DNA from: Eubacterium sp.
Lineage (GTDB): Bacteria; Bacillota; Clostridia; Oscillospirales; Acutalibacteraceae
Assembly: GCA_017463985.1 (NCBI GenBank)
Contig: JAFUEH010000029.1
Span: 1 to 34,802, forward strand
Direction of reading: 5' to 3'
DNA: 34,802 bases
Shown here in pieces: positions 23,648 through 33,591 of this stretch; within the stretch, counting starts at the first letter, position 1, and each line of letters opens with the position of its first letter. Under the pieces are notes generated by a model. The model saw only the letters and a program-made list of their open reading frames with translations, ran no database searches and was not told the DNA's origin. Made by a program: the position numbers and the translations under genes.

Positions 23648-23660
23648 AAATATACACTCT

Positions 23661-23677
23661 CCGTATACCAATTCACC
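23661..23677 (-). promoter_or_regulatory. Candidate ARG box in the argC leader
   Basis: GTATACCAATTCA (23663-23675) resembles the ArgR/AhrC half-site pattern TGAAT-N4-ATTCA with one good half (ATTCA). It would lie about 15-25 nt downstream of the argC transcription start. Confidence 0.35.
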
Positions 23678-23694
23678 TTTTTATCTTGCTATTT

Positions 23695-23722
23695 ATTATA
23701 CATAATCTGCGTTTTGTGTCAA
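23695..23722 (-). promoter_or_regulatory. Promoter of the arg operon
   Basis: On the minus strand TTGACA (23717-23722) and TATAAT (23695-23700) are separated by 16 bp, both at full consensus. Confidence 0.85.
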
Positions 23723-23759
23723 CACTTTTGCAAAAAATAGTTATATTTATACATATTTA

Positions 23760-23793
23760 TTGAATTTTTATACTCGTTTTCGTGAATATTCAC
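23760..23793. promoter_or_regulatory. Candidate upstream ARG box and adjacent palindrome
   Basis: On the minus strand AGTATAAAAATTCA (23761-23774) matches the Bacillus ARG-box pattern TGAATAAAAATTCA at 12 of 14 positions. The perfect palindrome GTGAATATTCAC (23782-23793) follows. Both lie between argC and the divergent YitT gene. Confidence 0.45.
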
Positions 23794-23888
23794 AAGGATT
23801 CCTCTGCCTCTTTGCGCCGCCTGTCCTTCGAGCAAAATTGCCATAAAAAATTATCTATGACAAATAATATAGAATGTCAACAAAGGGG

Positions 23889-23916
23889 TTGCATTCTTTT
23901 TTTAAAAGCGTATAAT
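23889..23916 (+). promoter_or_regulatory. Promoter of the YitT-family gene
   Basis: TTGCAT (23889-23894), a 16-bp spacer and TATAAT (23911-23916). The transcript should begin near 23923, which argues for the GTG start at 23972. Confidence 0.65.
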
Positions 23917-23971
23917 AGGGTAGCTTTGTATATTTATGTATTTTCTGTATATTAGTAAAGGTCGTGATCCT

Positions 23972-24853
23972 GTGAGTAAACTCAAGAAAGGCATTTTGGA
24001 CTATACAAAAACCGGCTTATGCATCATAGCCGGTAATGCACTGCTGGCGTTTTTAGTCGCCGCCTTCATTATTCCGCACAATATCATCATGGGCGGCACC
24101 ACCGGCATTGCTATCGTACTCCACCAATTTTTTCCGATCGATACCGCGGCAACGGTGTTTGTGCTGAACCTCGCCTTGCTGCTGTTTGGACTGATCGTGC
24201 TGGGCAGAAAATTCTTTTTCACCACCGTCGCCAGTTCCCTGCTCTATCCGGTCATGTTGGCGCTGTTTCAGCGGATTCCCAATATTGAAAACCTGACGGA
24301 TGACTCGCTCTTGGCCTCGCTCTTTGCCGGCGTCCTGATGGGGCTGTCGCTGGGCTTAGTCATGCGCGTAGGCTCCTCCACCGGCGGCATGGACGTCGTG
24401 AACCTCGTCTTCCACAAGTGGTTTCACGTGCCGGTTTCCATCCTGGTATGGATCACAGATATACTGGTCGTCGGCGGTCAGGCGATCATCAGCAGCTCCG
24501 AAAGTATTCTGCTCGGCATTGTCGTTCTGGTGCTGGAAACGCTGGTGCTCGATCAGGTCATGATCTTTGGTAAGGCGCAAACCCAGCTGTTCATCGTATC
24601 GGAAAAATATGAAGAGATCCGCCGCGGCATCTTAGAGGAGCTGAACTTCGGCGTCACCATGCAGCTGATCGAGACCGGCTACCTCAACAAGCCGCAAAAG
24701 GGCGTGATGTGCGTGATCCCGACCCGAAAGCTATACGATACCGCAGAGCTGGTACACTCGATCGACGAAAACGCTTTCATCACCATTACCAAAATCAAGG
24801 AGGTGCGCGGCCGCGGCTTCACGCAGGACCGTATCACCCTTGAGAAGGAATGA
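23972..24853 (+). CDS. YitT-family membrane protein (DUF161 + DUF2179)
   Basis: 293 residues from GTG 23972, with AAAGG upstream; an in-frame ATG at 23936 is only about 13 nt from the predicted transcript start. Five to six membrane helices are visible in the first about 195 residues (IIAGNALLAFLVAAFIIPHN, VFVLNLALLLFGLIVL, LLASLFAGVLMGLSLGLVM and others), with the family signature IMGGTTGIAIVL and VGSSTGGMDVVNLV. The C-terminal about 90 residues are a soluble DUF2179-type domain (GILEELNFGVTMQLIETGY, KGVMCVIPTRKL). The family is widespread in Firmicutes and its transport role is not settled. It is a single gene with a terminator behind it. Confidence 0.92.
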   Translation: MSKLKKGILDYTKTGLCIIAGNALLAFLVAAFIIPHNIIMGGTTGIAIVLHQFFPIDTAATVFVLNLALLLFGLIVLGRKFFFTTVASSLLYPVMLALFQRIPNIENLTDDSLLASLFAGVLMGLSLGLVMRVGSSTGGMDVVNLVFHKWFHVPVSILVWITDILVVGGQAIISSSESILLGIVVLVLETLVLDQVMIFGKAQTQLFIVSEKYEEIRRGILEELNFGVTMQLIETGYLNKPQKGVMCVIPTRKLYDTAELVHSIDENAFITITKIKEVRGRGFTQDRITLEKE

Positions 24854-24880
24854 CCCAACACAACACAGAAAACAGAAATA

Positions 24881-24915
24881 AGAGGCTATCTCACTGCTGA
24901 TGTGAGATAGCCTCT
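24881..24915. terminator. Bidirectional terminator between yitT-like and CAP genes
   Basis: AGAGGCTATCTCAC (24881-24894) and GTGAGATAGCCTCT (24902-24915) form a perfect 14-bp stem with a 7-nt loop. It resembles the sequence of the rplT terminator and the half-hairpin after ddl. Confidence 0.9.
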
Positions 24916-24928
24916 GTTGTTATTTGTG

Positions 24929-27085
24929 TTACGGATTCAGGCAGACGCCGGAGCTGTTGAACCGATAGGTCTTACTGCCCTGCTTCAGGTTCGCCGTACG
25001 CATAGCGCCGCTGGACTCGAAGTAATACCAGCTGCTGCCGATCTTCTTCCAGCCGGTGACCATGTCGCCGCCGGTGTTGAAATAATACCACTTACCGCTG
25101 AGCTTTTGCCAGCCGGTCAACATCGCACCGGAGGCATTAAAGTAATACCACTTGCTGCCGGATTTTTGCCAGCCCGTGAGCATAGCGCCGGACGAATTGA
25201 ACAGATACCACTTACCGCTGAGCTTCTGCCAGCCGGTCAGCATCACGCCGGAAGCGTTAAAATAATACCACTTGCCGCTGAGCTTTTGCCAGCCCTTCTG
25301 CTTGACGTTATTCTTGTAATAGTACCACTTGCCGTTTTCCTTCTGCCAGCCGTTTTTCGCCACCAGCTTTGGCACAGTGACCGTATAGCTGTCATGACAT
25401 TCGCTGCATTCATATACCATGGAACCGGCGGCAGTGTAGGTAGGCGCGGTTTCGCTCACCTTCACATAACGGTGATCCAGCATCGGCAGTACCGTCACGA
25501 CGGTATCACCGCAGCTGCTGCAGACCTTCGTAATACTGCCCTCCTGCGTACAGGTAGCCACACGCTCCGTCGTTTGATACTGATGCGCCAGCTTCGGCAG
25601 TACGGTCGTCACAGTGCGGCCGCACATTGTACATTTTTCGATACGCTCGCCGGCGGCGGTACACGTTGCCGGCGTTTCGCTATCCGGCACATAGTGATGG
25701 TCAATTTTGGCGGTCGGGGTAATACGGGTGGCGCCGCACAGCGAACACACCTCTGTCACAGCCCCCTCAGCAATACAGGTAGCCGGCGTTTCAGACGCCT
25801 TCACATATTGATGTGCGATCATCGGCAGCACCGTACGCTGCGTATCGCCGCACACCGTACAGGTAAGGGTAATGCTGCCCTCATTCACACAGGTAGGCTC
25901 TGTTTTGCTTTCCGCATAGCAATGCTCACCGAGCGGCAGATGCGATACTAAAATCGTACCGCAATTTTTACAGATGCGCGTGATACTGCCTTGTTCCAGA
26001 CAAGTGGATTCAATACGCTCTTCCTCAAAGTCGTGATCCTTCAGCGGGATCGCCTCCTGTACGACCGTACCGCACTTGGTACAGGTCTTTTCCAGCAGGC
26101 CCTCTTCCGTACAGGTAGCCTCCTGCAGCACGACCTCGTTAAACTCGTGACGGCAGCCCTCAACATGAATCGGCACGGTAACGGAAGCTTTCAGGGAAGC
26201 GGTTACCGTATAGCTGGCCGTCAGCGTGGTATCACCGGCGCTCACGCCCTTGATCTTACCGCCGGACACGGTGGCAATGCTTCTGTCGGCAATGCTCCAG
26301 CTTGGCGAGTCGAGCCGGGCGTCGATATAAATTCTTTCCGGCCAGTGCTCCTTCGTAAACAGGCAGGCATGGATCGTCGGCAACGCAGCCGTTTCGCCCA
26401 CCGCGGTCTCCACCTCGTGCTGCTCTGACGCCAAGGTGATACCGGTAATACTGCTTTTCAGTACCTCAACGGGCACGGCTGTCTCGCTGTTATTCGGTGC
26501 CTGATAGGTGGCATCGACACCGCCCTTGCGGAACTCCTGTACCCAGTAGTCCACGCCGTTCATCACAAAGTGGGCAATGCCGACCGTCGTAAAGGAGGAC
26601 GACAGCATCGAACGGCGGTGTCCCTGATCCTCATACGGATTATTGATCTCCTGCCAGCCCTCAAACACAGAGGCGGCCGAATTATACATGACGGCAATAT
26701 TCTCACCGACAGCGGTGATCTCGTCATACGCTGTCCAGCAGAACGTGCCGTCCGGACGCGTATGGTCGTAATCCACCGCGATCTCCGCCGCGCGCTGCAT
26801 GGCGATACGCTCCAAACTGTAATCATACGCGTAGGGCTGCAGCTTGCCTTTTAAATTCGTTTTTGTTTTGTTGTCCTCATTCCAGTACCAAGCGTCATTG
26901 CCGGCACGGAACTGATTGATCATGTCCAGCATCTTGCGCGCGCCGGTCTGGTCATATTTACCGACCACGTTCACCGTCACGGTATCGCTGTCAGCGCCGA
27001 AGGCAGTGCCGCTCAGAGCCGTGCCTACGGACAGCAGCATCACGACCGACAGTAACAGGCTGATCCATCTTTTCGAGTATTTCAT
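24929..27085 (-). CDS. Secreted CAP protein with Cys/His repeats and wall-binding repeats
   Basis: 718 residues. Signal peptide 1-30; CAP domain about 48-187 (MLDMINQFRAG, DYDHTRPDG, VGENIAV, DQGHRRSML, DYWVQEF); bacterial Ig-like (Big2-type) domain about 212-307 with IKGVSAGDTTLTASY. Seven repeats follow from His313 to about 573, with a 37-38-residue period, each His...Cys...CxxC; the CxxC pairs are 335/338, 372/375, 409/412, 447/450, 485/488, 522/525 and 560/563. The last unit has Tyr550 in place of the first Cys. Residues 579-718 are seven choline-binding-like GWQKLSGKWYYFN repeats. ATG 27085 follows GGGGGA. A surface-attached protein is inferred; the role is unknown. It shares its architecture with the CAP protein at the left edge but not the Cys/His block. 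Confidence 0.93.
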   Translation of the reverse strand: MKYSKRWISLLLSVVMLLSVGTALSGTAFGADSDTVTVNVVGKYDQTGARKMLDMINQFRAGNDAWYWNEDNKTKTNLKGKLQPYAYDYSLERIAMQRAAEIAVDYDHTRPDGTFCWTAYDEITAVGENIAVMYNSAASVFEGWQEINNPYEDQGHRRSMLSSSFTTVGIAHFVMNGVDYWVQEFRKGGVDATYQAPNNSETAVPVEVLKSSITGITLASEQHEVETAVGETAALPTIHACLFTKEHWPERIYIDARLDSPSWSIADRSIATVSGGKIKGVSAGDTTLTASYTVTASLKASVTVPIHVEGCRHEFNEVVLQEATCTEEGLLEKTCTKCGTVVQEAIPLKDHDFEEERIESTCLEQGSITRICKNCGTILVSHLPLGEHCYAESKTEPTCVNEGSITLTCTVCGDTQRTVLPMIAHQYVKASETPATCIAEGAVTEVCSLCGATRITPTAKIDHHYVPDSETPATCTAAGERIEKCTMCGRTVTTVLPKLAHQYQTTERVATCTQEGSITKVCSSCGDTVVTVLPMLDHRYVKVSETAPTYTAAGSMVYECSECHDSYTVTVPKLVAKNGWQKENGKWYYYKNNVKQKGWQKLSGKWYYFNASGVMLTGWQKLSGKWYLFNSSGAMLTGWQKSGSKWYYFNASGAMLTGWQKLSGKWYYFNTGGDMVTGWKKIGSSWYYFESSGAMRTANLKQGSKTYRFNSSGVCLNP
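25367..26149 (-). repeat. Seven zinc-ribbon-like Cys/His protein repeats
   Basis: This segment encodes seven units of about 37-38 residues (first His at 313, 351, 388, 425, 464, 501 and 538). Each has a Cys 11-12 residues after the His, in a TCxxxG context, and a CxxCG ten residues later. Similarity is at protein level; the DNA units are diverged, so the duplication is old. Confidence 0.8.
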
Positions 27086-27126
27086 GAGAATCCCCCTAAC
27101 GAAATATGGTATCGTTTTTCACCGGT

Positions 27127-27132
27127 ATTATA
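27127..27132 (-). promoter_or_regulatory. Extended -10 promoter of the large CAP gene
   Basis: On the minus strand TGCTATAAT provides an extended -10 (TATAAT at 27127-27132), about 42 bp before the ATG. No good -35 is seen, as expected for an extended -10. Confidence 0.5.
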
Positions 27133-27209
27133 GCATAATTACTAAAATAAATCCACAAGATTTCTAAAATATATTAATTATTGATAAAAATTTTGTTAAA
27201 AGCTGATCG

Positions 27210-30032
27210 TCAGGGGAGTATTTTTTTCAAATACTGACCGGTGTATGATTTTTTCACCTTGGCGATCTCCTCCGGCGTACCGGCCGCCACCACGGTACCG
27301 CCGCCTTTACCGCCCTCGGGGCCAAGGTCAATGATGTGATCCGCACATTTAATAACATCCAGATTATGCTCGATCACGACCACGGTATTGCCCAAATCGG
27401 TCAGGGCGTTCAGCACCTCCAGCAGCTTCGCCACGTCCGCCGTATGCAAGCCGGTGGTAGGTTCGTCCAAAATATAGATCGTCTTGCCCGTGGAACGCTT
27501 CGACAGCTCTGTCGCCAGCTTCACGCGCTGCGCCTCTCCACCGGACAGCGTTGTTGCCGGCTGGCCAAGCTTAACATAACCGAGACCGACATCGGACAGT
27601 GTCTGCAGCTTACGGGCAATTTTCGGCTGTGTTTCAAAAAACACTACCGCTTCGTCCACCGTCATCTCCAGCACATCGTAAATGCTCTTGCCCTTAAACT
27701 TGACCTCCAGCGTTTCGCGGTTATAGCGCTTACCGCCGCAGACCTCACACGGCACATAGACATCGGCCAAAAAATGCATCTCGATCTTCACGATACCGTC
27801 GCCCTGGCACGCCTCACACCGACCGCCCTTTACATTAAAGGAAAAGCGGTTTGCCTTGAAGCCCTTTTTCTTCGCGTCGGCAGTTGAAGCAAACAAATCA
27901 CGAATATCGTTAAACACGCCGGTATACGTCGCCGGATTAGACCGCGGCGTTCTGCCGATCGGTGACTGATCAATATTGATCACCTTGTCCAGTGCGTCCA
28001 GTCCCTTCATGGAGGAAAACTTGCCGGTATGCTTTTTCGCATGATTCAGCCGGTTAGCAAGATGCTTATACAGTATCTCATTCACCAGCGAGCTTTTTCC
28101 GGAGCCGGAAACGCCGGTCACCGCCACGAATTTGCCGAGCGGAATTTCCACATCAATTTTTTGCAGATTGTTCTCCTGTGCGCCGTAGATGGTCAGCTTT
28201 TTGCCGTTTCCCTTGCGGCGCTCCGTCGGCACGGGAATACTGCGCTTGCCGCAGAGGTACTGACCGGTCACCGACGCCTCACACGCCATGACCTCCTCCG
28301 GCGTACCGGCCGCCACCAGCTCGCCGCCGTGGATGCCGGCGCCAGGGCCGATATCCACTAAAAAGTCAGCCGCGCGCATCGTGTCCTCGTCGTGTTCCAC
28401 CACGATCAAGGTATTACCGAGGTCACGCAGATGGCGCAAGGTAGCCAGCAGCTTTTCGTTATCGCGCTGGTGCAGCCCGATCGACGGCTCGTCCAGGATA
28501 TAAAGCACGCCCATCAGGGAGGAGCCGATCTGTGTGGCAAGGCGGATACGCTGCGCTTCGCCGCCGGACAGTGTACCGCTGTCACGTGCCAGAGAAAGAT
28601 AGTCCAGCCCGACGGAGTTCAGGAAGGTCAGCCGCTCCTTGATCTCACGGATCACAAGGTTGCCGATCAGCTGTTCCTTTTCAGTAAGCTGCAGCGCGTC
28701 GATAAACGCCAGCTCCTCATTAATAGATAGCTGACAAAATTCATAAAGATTTTTGCCGCCGACCGTCACGGAAAGCGACTGCGGCTTCAGGCGCGCACCG
28801 TGGCAGGCATGACACCGGCAATCGCGCATGACTGCCTCAATATCCGCCCGCGCCCAATCCGAGGTCGTCTCCTTATACCGGCGCTTCAGGTTGTTGATCA
28901 CGCCCTCAAAATCGTTCATATACGTGCCGGAGCCGTAAGAGGTAACACGTTTCATTTTAATTTTCTTGCCGTCAGTGCCGTACAGGATCACCTTGACAGC
29001 CTCGTCACCGAGCATCTCCACCGGCATATCCATCGAAAAGCCGTATTCTCGCGCCAGCGCCTCGATATACATTCGTGCAATCGAGCCGCCCTCCGCCACG
29101 TTCCAGCCGCTGGCTTTGATCGCGCCTTGGTTGATCGACAGCTTTTTATCGGGAATGATCAGCTCCTCGTCGATCTCCTTAAAGGTGCCGAGGCCGTCGC
29201 ACTGCGGGCAGGCGCCGAACGGATTGTTGAAGGAGAACATCCGCGGACTCATCTCCTCGATCGACGCACCGTGCTCCGGACAGGCATAATTGAGCGAAAA
29301 CAGCTCCTCACGCTCACCGGGGATGTCGATCAGCACCGTACCGTCAGACAGTGCGGTAGCCGTTTCCACAGAATCAGAAAGGCGCGACTTGATCTCCGGC
29401 TTGACCACCAGCCTGTCCACGACTACTTCAATATGATGCTTGATATTTTTGGCAAGCGGCGGCACCTCGCTGACATCATAGACCGTGCCGTCTACGCGCA
29501 CACGTACAAAGCCTTGCTTGGCAATATCGGCAAGCTCCTTTTTATACTCACCCTTTTTACCGCGTGCGATCGGCGCCATCACCTGTATTTTCGTGCGCTC
29601 CGGCAGCTGCAGCACCTTATCGACGATCTGATCCACCGTCTGCTGGCTGATCTCTCTGCCGCAAACAGGACAGTGCGGAATACCAATACGCGCCCACAGC
29701 AAACGCAGATAGTCATAGATTTCCGTGACGGTACCGACGGTGGAACGCGGGTTTTTGCTGGTCGTTTTTTGGTCGATAGAAATCGCCGGCGAAAGCCCTT
29801 CAATATAATCCACATCCGGCTTTTCCATCTGTCCGAGGAACATACGCGCATAGCTGGAAAGCGACTCCACATAGCGCCGCTGACCCTCCGCATAAATCGT
29901 ATCAAAGGCCAACGAGCTTTTGCCGGACCCGGACAGACCGGTAAACACCACCAGCTTATCGCGCGGGATCTCAATATCAATATTTTTCAAATTGTGCTCA
30001 CGCGCACCCTTTACCACAATGTTTTTAATCAT
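27210..30032 (-). CDS. uvrA: Excinuclease ABC subunit A
   Basis: 940 residues; the damage-recognising ABC ATPase of nucleotide excision repair. Two ATPase modules: Walker [12 protein letters not shown] (about 31-41) with signature LSGGEAQRI, and Walker [12 protein letters not shown] (about 640) with LSGGEAQRV. Zinc modules ACPEHG...CPQCDGLG and [16 protein letters not shown]...CEVCGG are present, and so is the UvrB-binding region [19 protein letters not shown]. It overlaps the MATE gene by 4 bp (ATGA), so translation is coupled. No strong terminator follows; only a short CTGA/TCAG stem precedes the next promoter. Confidence 0.98.
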   Translation of the reverse strand: MIKNIVVKGAREHNLKNIDIEIPRDKLVVFTGLSGSGKSSLAFDTIYAEGQRRYVESLSSYARMFLGQMEKPDVDYIEGLSPAISIDQKTTSKNPRSTVGTVTEIYDYLRLLWARIGIPHCPVCGREISQQTVDQIVDKVLQLPERTKIQVMAPIARGKKGEYKKELADIAKQGFVRVRVDGTVYDVSEVPPLAKNIKHHIEVVVDRLVVKPEIKSRLSDSVETATALSDGTVLIDIPGEREELFSLNYACPEHGASIEEMSPRMFSFNNPFGACPQCDGLGTFKEIDEELIIPDKKLSINQGAIKASGWNVAEGGSIARMYIEALAREYGFSMDMPVEMLGDEAVKVILYGTDGKKIKMKRVTSYGSGTYMNDFEGVINNLKRRYKETTSDWARADIEAVMRDCRCHACHGARLKPQSLSVTVGGKNLYEFCQLSINEELAFIDALQLTEKEQLIGNLVIREIKERLTFLNSVGLDYLSLARDSGTLSGGEAQRIRLATQIGSSLMGVLYILDEPSIGLHQRDNEKLLATLRHLRDLGNTLIVVEHDEDTMRAADFLVDIGPGAGIHGGELVAAGTPEEVMACEASVTGQYLCGKRSIPVPTERRKGNGKKLTIYGAQENNLQKIDVEIPLGKFVAVTGVSGSGKSSLVNEILYKHLANRLNHAKKHTGKFSSMKGLDALDKVINIDQSPIGRTPRSNPATYTGVFNDIRDLFASTADAKKKGFKANRFSFNVKGGRCEACQGDGIVKIEMHFLADVYVPCEVCGGKRYNRETLEVKFKGKSIYDVLEMTVDEAVVFFETQPKIARKLQTLSDVGLGYVKLGQPATTLSGGEAQRVKLATELSKRSTGKTIYILDEPTTGLHTADVAKLLEVLNALTDLGNTVVVIEHNLDVIKCADHIIDLGPEGGKGGGTVVAAGTPEEIAKVKKSYTGQYLKKILP

Positions 30033-31444
30033 AGCGTTTCTCCGTTAAATTTTGCCAGCGCCGTTCGACCCTCCTCCGTTACGGGGCGGAGCCATTTCAG
30101 CGTTTTATAATATTTCAGACACAGCAGCAGCTTGACGTAATCCTCGAACACAAACATCACGATGTAGCAGACGAGGAACGGCAGCTTGAACACATACGCC
30201 GCCACCAGCGTGGCCGGCAGTGAGCAAAGCCATAGCGAGCCCAAATCCATTTTCGCGGCCGTAGCGGTATCGCCGCCGGAACGCAGGACGCCCACAATAA
30301 AAGTAAAGCCCAGCGTGCGCATCGGCAGCTCTACGGAATAGATCAGGATCAGCCACTGCGCTGTCTCCACCGTCAACGCACTGATATTGTTACCCATATC
30401 AAAGATGGACACCAGCGGTGCGCGGAAAACGATCGCTACCGCGCCGATCACCACGGCCGCCACCGGTATCATGATCAAAAAGCGTTTAGAATCATCAATG
30501 CCCTGCTTGATCTTGCCCATGCCGACGGATTTACCGACCATCACCGAGCAGGCGCTGCACAGACCGATAAACAGCACGTAAGACAGGTTTTCAAACGTTT
30601 TCAGAATCGTGATTGAGGCATAGTATTCATAGCCCATGTTGGCATAAATTAAATTGAATACAAAGGTACCGCCGCCCCACAGGCTCTCGTTCGCGATCAC
30701 CGGCAGCGCACGGCCGAAAAACAGCTTCAGCTCCTTACCGCGGAAGCCGAACACCTCTTTCAGACCGGCGGCGAGAATATTCCTTTCAGCTAAGGAGATC
30801 ACCACCAACAGTATCACACCGAGCCAGGCGGCGATGACCGTCGCCAGCGCTGCGCCGCGTGTTCCCATCGCCGGAAAGCCGCATTTACCGGTGATCATGG
30901 CATAATCCAAGAAAATATTCAGCACGGTCGTCACGACGGACACATACATCGGCAACCGCACCTTTTCCGTTGAGCGCAGCACCACTGACAGCACATTGCT
31001 CAGCGCCAGCGCCGGATAGGACAGTGCGATCAGCGCCAGATAGCGGCTGCCCTCAGCGATCACGGCCTCGTCCTTATTAAACAGGTGTATCACCGCTTCC
31101 GGAAATACAAAGCTAGGCACAAAAAACGCTGTCGCTACCGCTAACGCAAGACTGAGGGCAATGCCCATGATTTTATGAATACGCAAACGGTCCTGTACGC
31201 CCCAAAACTGTGCCACCAGCACGCCGGTAGCAGAGCAGGTGCCGAATATGACCATATTCATTAACCAGCTCCACTGCCCTGCCATGCCGACAGCCGCCAG
31301 CGTAACGTCGCCCAGCGTGCTCACGAGCAGCGTATCCGCTAACGTGAACGAGCTCACCAGCATATTCTGTACCGCCACCGGCATCGCCAGCCTCATGGCG
31401 TTTTTCCAGAAACGTTTATCGTTAAAAAATGCTAATTTTGTCAT
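30029..31444 (-). CDS. MATE-family efflux transporter
   Basis: 471 residues with about 12 hydrophobic helices. It begins [29 protein letters not shown], with the MATE N-lobe pattern and [13 protein letters not shown]; the mirrored C-lobe has [23 protein letters not shown] proteins export cationic drugs or metabolites with Na+ or H+; the substrate is not visible. It lies between uvrB (14 bp upstream) and uvrA (4-bp overlap) in one operon, so it should be induced with repair. The overlap makes uvrA translation dependent on it. Confidence 0.93.
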   Translation of the reverse strand: MTKLAFFNDKRFWKNAMRLAMPVAVQNMLVSSFTLADTLLVSTLGDVTLAAVGMAGQWSWLMNMVIFGTCSATGVLVAQFWGVQDRLRIHKIMGIALSLALAVATAFFVPSFVFPEAVIHLFNKDEAVIAEGSRYLALIALSYPALALSNVLSVVLRSTEKVRLPMYVSVVTTVLNIFLDYAMITGKCGFPAMGTRGAALATVIAAWLGVILLVVISLAERNILAAGLKEVFGFRGKELKLFFGRALPVIANESLWGGGTFVFNLIYANMGYEYYASITILKTFENLSYVLFIGLCSACSVMVGKSVGMGKIKQGIDDSKRFLIMIPVAAVVIGAVAIVFRAPLVSIFDMGNNISALTVETAQWLILIYSVELPMRTLGFTFIVGVLRSGGDTATAAKMDLGSLWLCSLPATLVAAYVFKLPFLVCYIVMFVFEDYVKLLLCLKYYKTLKWLRPVTEEGRTALAKFNGETL

Positions 31445-31458
31445 GTATCTTACCGTTA

Positions 31459-33414
31459 TTACTCCTCTGAAAGCTCCTTGATCTTATCGCGCAGGAAAGC
31501 AGCGTGCTCAAATTCCAGCATCTTAGCTGCCTCTTTCATTTCACGGGTCAGCTTTTCAATCATGACGCGGCGTTCCTTCGCCGTCAGCTTTTTGCCGCGT
31601 GCATCGAGCGCCGTTTTATCAGAGATCTCGATCACATCGCGCACGCTCTTTTTGATCGTCTGCGGTCGGATACCGTGCGCCTGATTATAGGCCTCTTGCA
31701 GCGCGCGGCGGCGGAGCGTTTCGGTAATGGCGCGTTCCATCGAGGGCGTCACGCAGTCGGCGTACATAATGACCTCGCCGTTTTCGTTACGCGCTGCACG
31801 GCCGATCGTCTGCACTAAGGAGGTTTCACTACGCAGGAAGCCCTCTTTGTCAGCGTCCAAAATGGCTACCAGCGATACCTCGGGAATATCCAACCCCTCG
31901 CGCAGCAGGTTGATACCCACGAGCACATCAAAGTTGCCGAGGCGCAGGTCGCGGATAATTTCCATCCGCTCGATCGTGTCAATATCGTGGTGCATATAGC
32001 GCACCTTAATGTCAAAGCCCTCCAGGTACGCCGTTAGATCCTCCGCCATCTTTTTTGTCAGCGTGGTAACGAGCACGCGCTCGCCGCGCTCAATACGCAG
32101 GTTGATCTCAGAGACCAGGTCGTCCATCTGGTCCTCGGTCGGCTTAACGGTAATATTCGGATCCAACAGGCCGGTAGGACGGATCACCTGCTCCACGATC
32201 TGCGTTGAGCAATTCTTTTCAAATTCGCCCGGCGTGGCCGAGGTGAAGATCACCTGGTTGACCTTTCCGTAAAATTCGTCAAAGGTCAGCGGCCGGTTAT
32301 CAAACGCCGACGGCAGGCGGAAGCCGTAATCGATCAGGCTTTTTTTGCGCGAATGGTCACCGCCGTACATCCCGTGCACCTGCGGCAGCATCACGTGGCT
32401 TTCGTCCACAAACAGCAAAAAGTCCTCCGGAAAATAATCCAGCAGCGTAAACGGCGCTGCCCCCGGCGCTCTGCCGCTCATGATACGGGAATAGTTTTCG
32501 ATTCCCTTACAAAAGCCCGTTTCCTGCAGCATTTCTATATCGTTCATGGTGCGCTCTCGGATACGCTGCGCCTCCAACAGCTTGCCGTCAGCCTCAAACG
32601 CTGCCACACGCGCGGTCATCTCATCATAAATTTCCTTAATAGCGCGCTGCATTTTTTCCTGATTGACAACATACAGCGACGCCGGATAAATAGCAGCATG
32701 GCTGAGGTTCGCCTGCACCCTGCCGGTCAACGGATCGATCTCGCTGATCCGGTCGATCTCATCACCGAAAAACTCCACGCGGATCGCCGTACCGCTGCTG
32801 CCTGCCGGAAAGATCTCTACCGTATCGCCGCGTACGCGGAACTTATTGCGCACAAAGTTAATATCGTTGCGCTCATACTGAATTTCCACCAGCTTGTTGA
32901 TCAGCTCGTCGCGTTCACGCGTCATGCCCTGCCGCAGTGAAATAACCATATTCTGATAATCCACCGGATCACCGATCGAGTAAATACAGGAAACGGAGGC
33001 GACGATAATGACATCGCGCCGTTCAGAAAGAGCGGAAGCTGCGCTGTGACGGAGCTTGTCGATCTCATCGTTGATGGAGCTGTCCTTTTCAATATAGGTG
33101 TCCGTCGTCGGCACATACGCCTCCGGCTGGTAATAATCATAATAGGAAACAAAGTATTCGACCGCGTTGTGCGGAAAGAATTCCTTAAATTCGCTGCACA
33201 GCTGTGCCGCCAGCGTTTTATTATGCGCCAGCACGAGCGTCGGCCGGTTGACCTTTTCAATAATGTTCGCCATGGTAAAGGTTTTGCCGGAGCCGGTAAC
33301 GCCCATCAGCGTCTGTTCCCTGTCGCCGCGCAAAACGCCCTTCACCAGCGCGTCGATCGCTTCCGGCTGATCTCCCGTAGGACGGTACTGACTGACTAAT
33401 TCAAAATGATCCAT
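31459..33414 (-). CDS. uvrB: Excinuclease ABC subunit B
   Basis: 651 residues from ATG 33414 (AAGGAAAA upstream); the frame continues to 33459 but that part overlaps the -10 region. UvrB verifies damage and recruits UvrC. Walker A is [13 protein letters not shown], the beta-hairpin region is [16 protein letters not shown]-like DESHV, motif [11 protein letters not shown], and the C-terminal UVR domain is [19 protein letters not shown]. It is the first gene of uvrB-MATE-uvrA. Confidence 0.98.
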   Translation of the reverse strand: MDHFELVSQYRPTGDQPEAIDALVKGVLRGDREQTLMGVTGSGKTFTMANIIEKVNRPTLVLAHNKTLAAQLCSEFKEFFPHNAVEYFVSYYDYYQPEAYVPTTDTYIEKDSSINDEIDKLRHSAASALSERRDVIIVASVSCIYSIGDPVDYQNMVISLRQGMTRERDELINKLVEIQYERNDINFVRNKFRVRGDTVEIFPAGSSGTAIRVEFFGDEIDRISEIDPLTGRVQANLSHAAIYPASLYVVNQEKMQRAIKEIYDEMTARVAAFEADGKLLEAQRIRERTMNDIEMLQETGFCKGIENYSRIMSGRAPGAAPFTLLDYFPEDFLLFVDESHVMLPQVHGMYGGDHSRKKSLIDYGFRLPSAFDNRPLTFDEFYGKVNQVIFTSATPGEFEKNCSTQIVEQVIRPTGLLDPNITVKPTEDQMDDLVSEINLRIERGERVLVTTLTKKMAEDLTAYLEGFDIKVRYMHHDIDTIERMEIIRDLRLGNFDVLVGINLLREGLDIPEVSLVAILDADKEGFLRSETSLVQTIGRAARNENGEVIMYADCVTPSMERAITETLRRRALQEAYNQAHGIRPQTIKKSVRDVIEISDKTALDARGKKLTAKERRVMIEKLTREMKEAAKMLEFEHAAFLRDKIKELSEE

Positions 33415-33449
33415 TGTCTCTATTTTCCTTAAAGAATTATATTCAGTGT

Positions 33450-33502
33450 ATTGTAGCATATATTTTAAATAAATGCAACTGTTATTTTAGAACATTTGTT
33501 TT
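33450..33502 (-). promoter_or_regulatory. uvrB promoter with candidate LexA (DinR) box
   Basis: On the minus strand TTGCAT (33473-33478), a 17-bp spacer and TACAAT with TGC in front (33450-33455). AGAACATTTGTTTT (33489-33502) resembles the Firmicutes LexA site CGAACRNRYGTTYC at 11 of 14 positions and lies 10 bp upstream of the -35 box. Confidence 0.6.
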
Positions 33503-33524
33503 TCTTTGTTGGACTAATTTTTTG

Positions 33525-33553
33525 TTTACTTTTACAACAAGATATAGTATAAT
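33525..33553 (+). promoter_or_regulatory. Promoter of ddl
   Basis: TTTACT (33525-33530), a 17-bp spacer and TATAAT (33548-33553), about 38 bp before the ATG. Confidence 0.65.
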
Positions 33554-33591
33554 GTATTGAAATCATCAGAATATTTACGGGAGTTAGGAAT

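Noticed and set aside
24917-25951. 344-codon plus-strand frame with internal repeats
   Set aside because: Its repeats mirror the Cys/His and wall-binding repeats of the minus-strand CAP gene; it starts inside the terminator region.
28800-30110. 436-codon plus-strand frame opposite uvrA
   Set aside because: An antisense shadow of a highly conserved gene in GC-rich DNA; no start signals and a composition typical of shadows.
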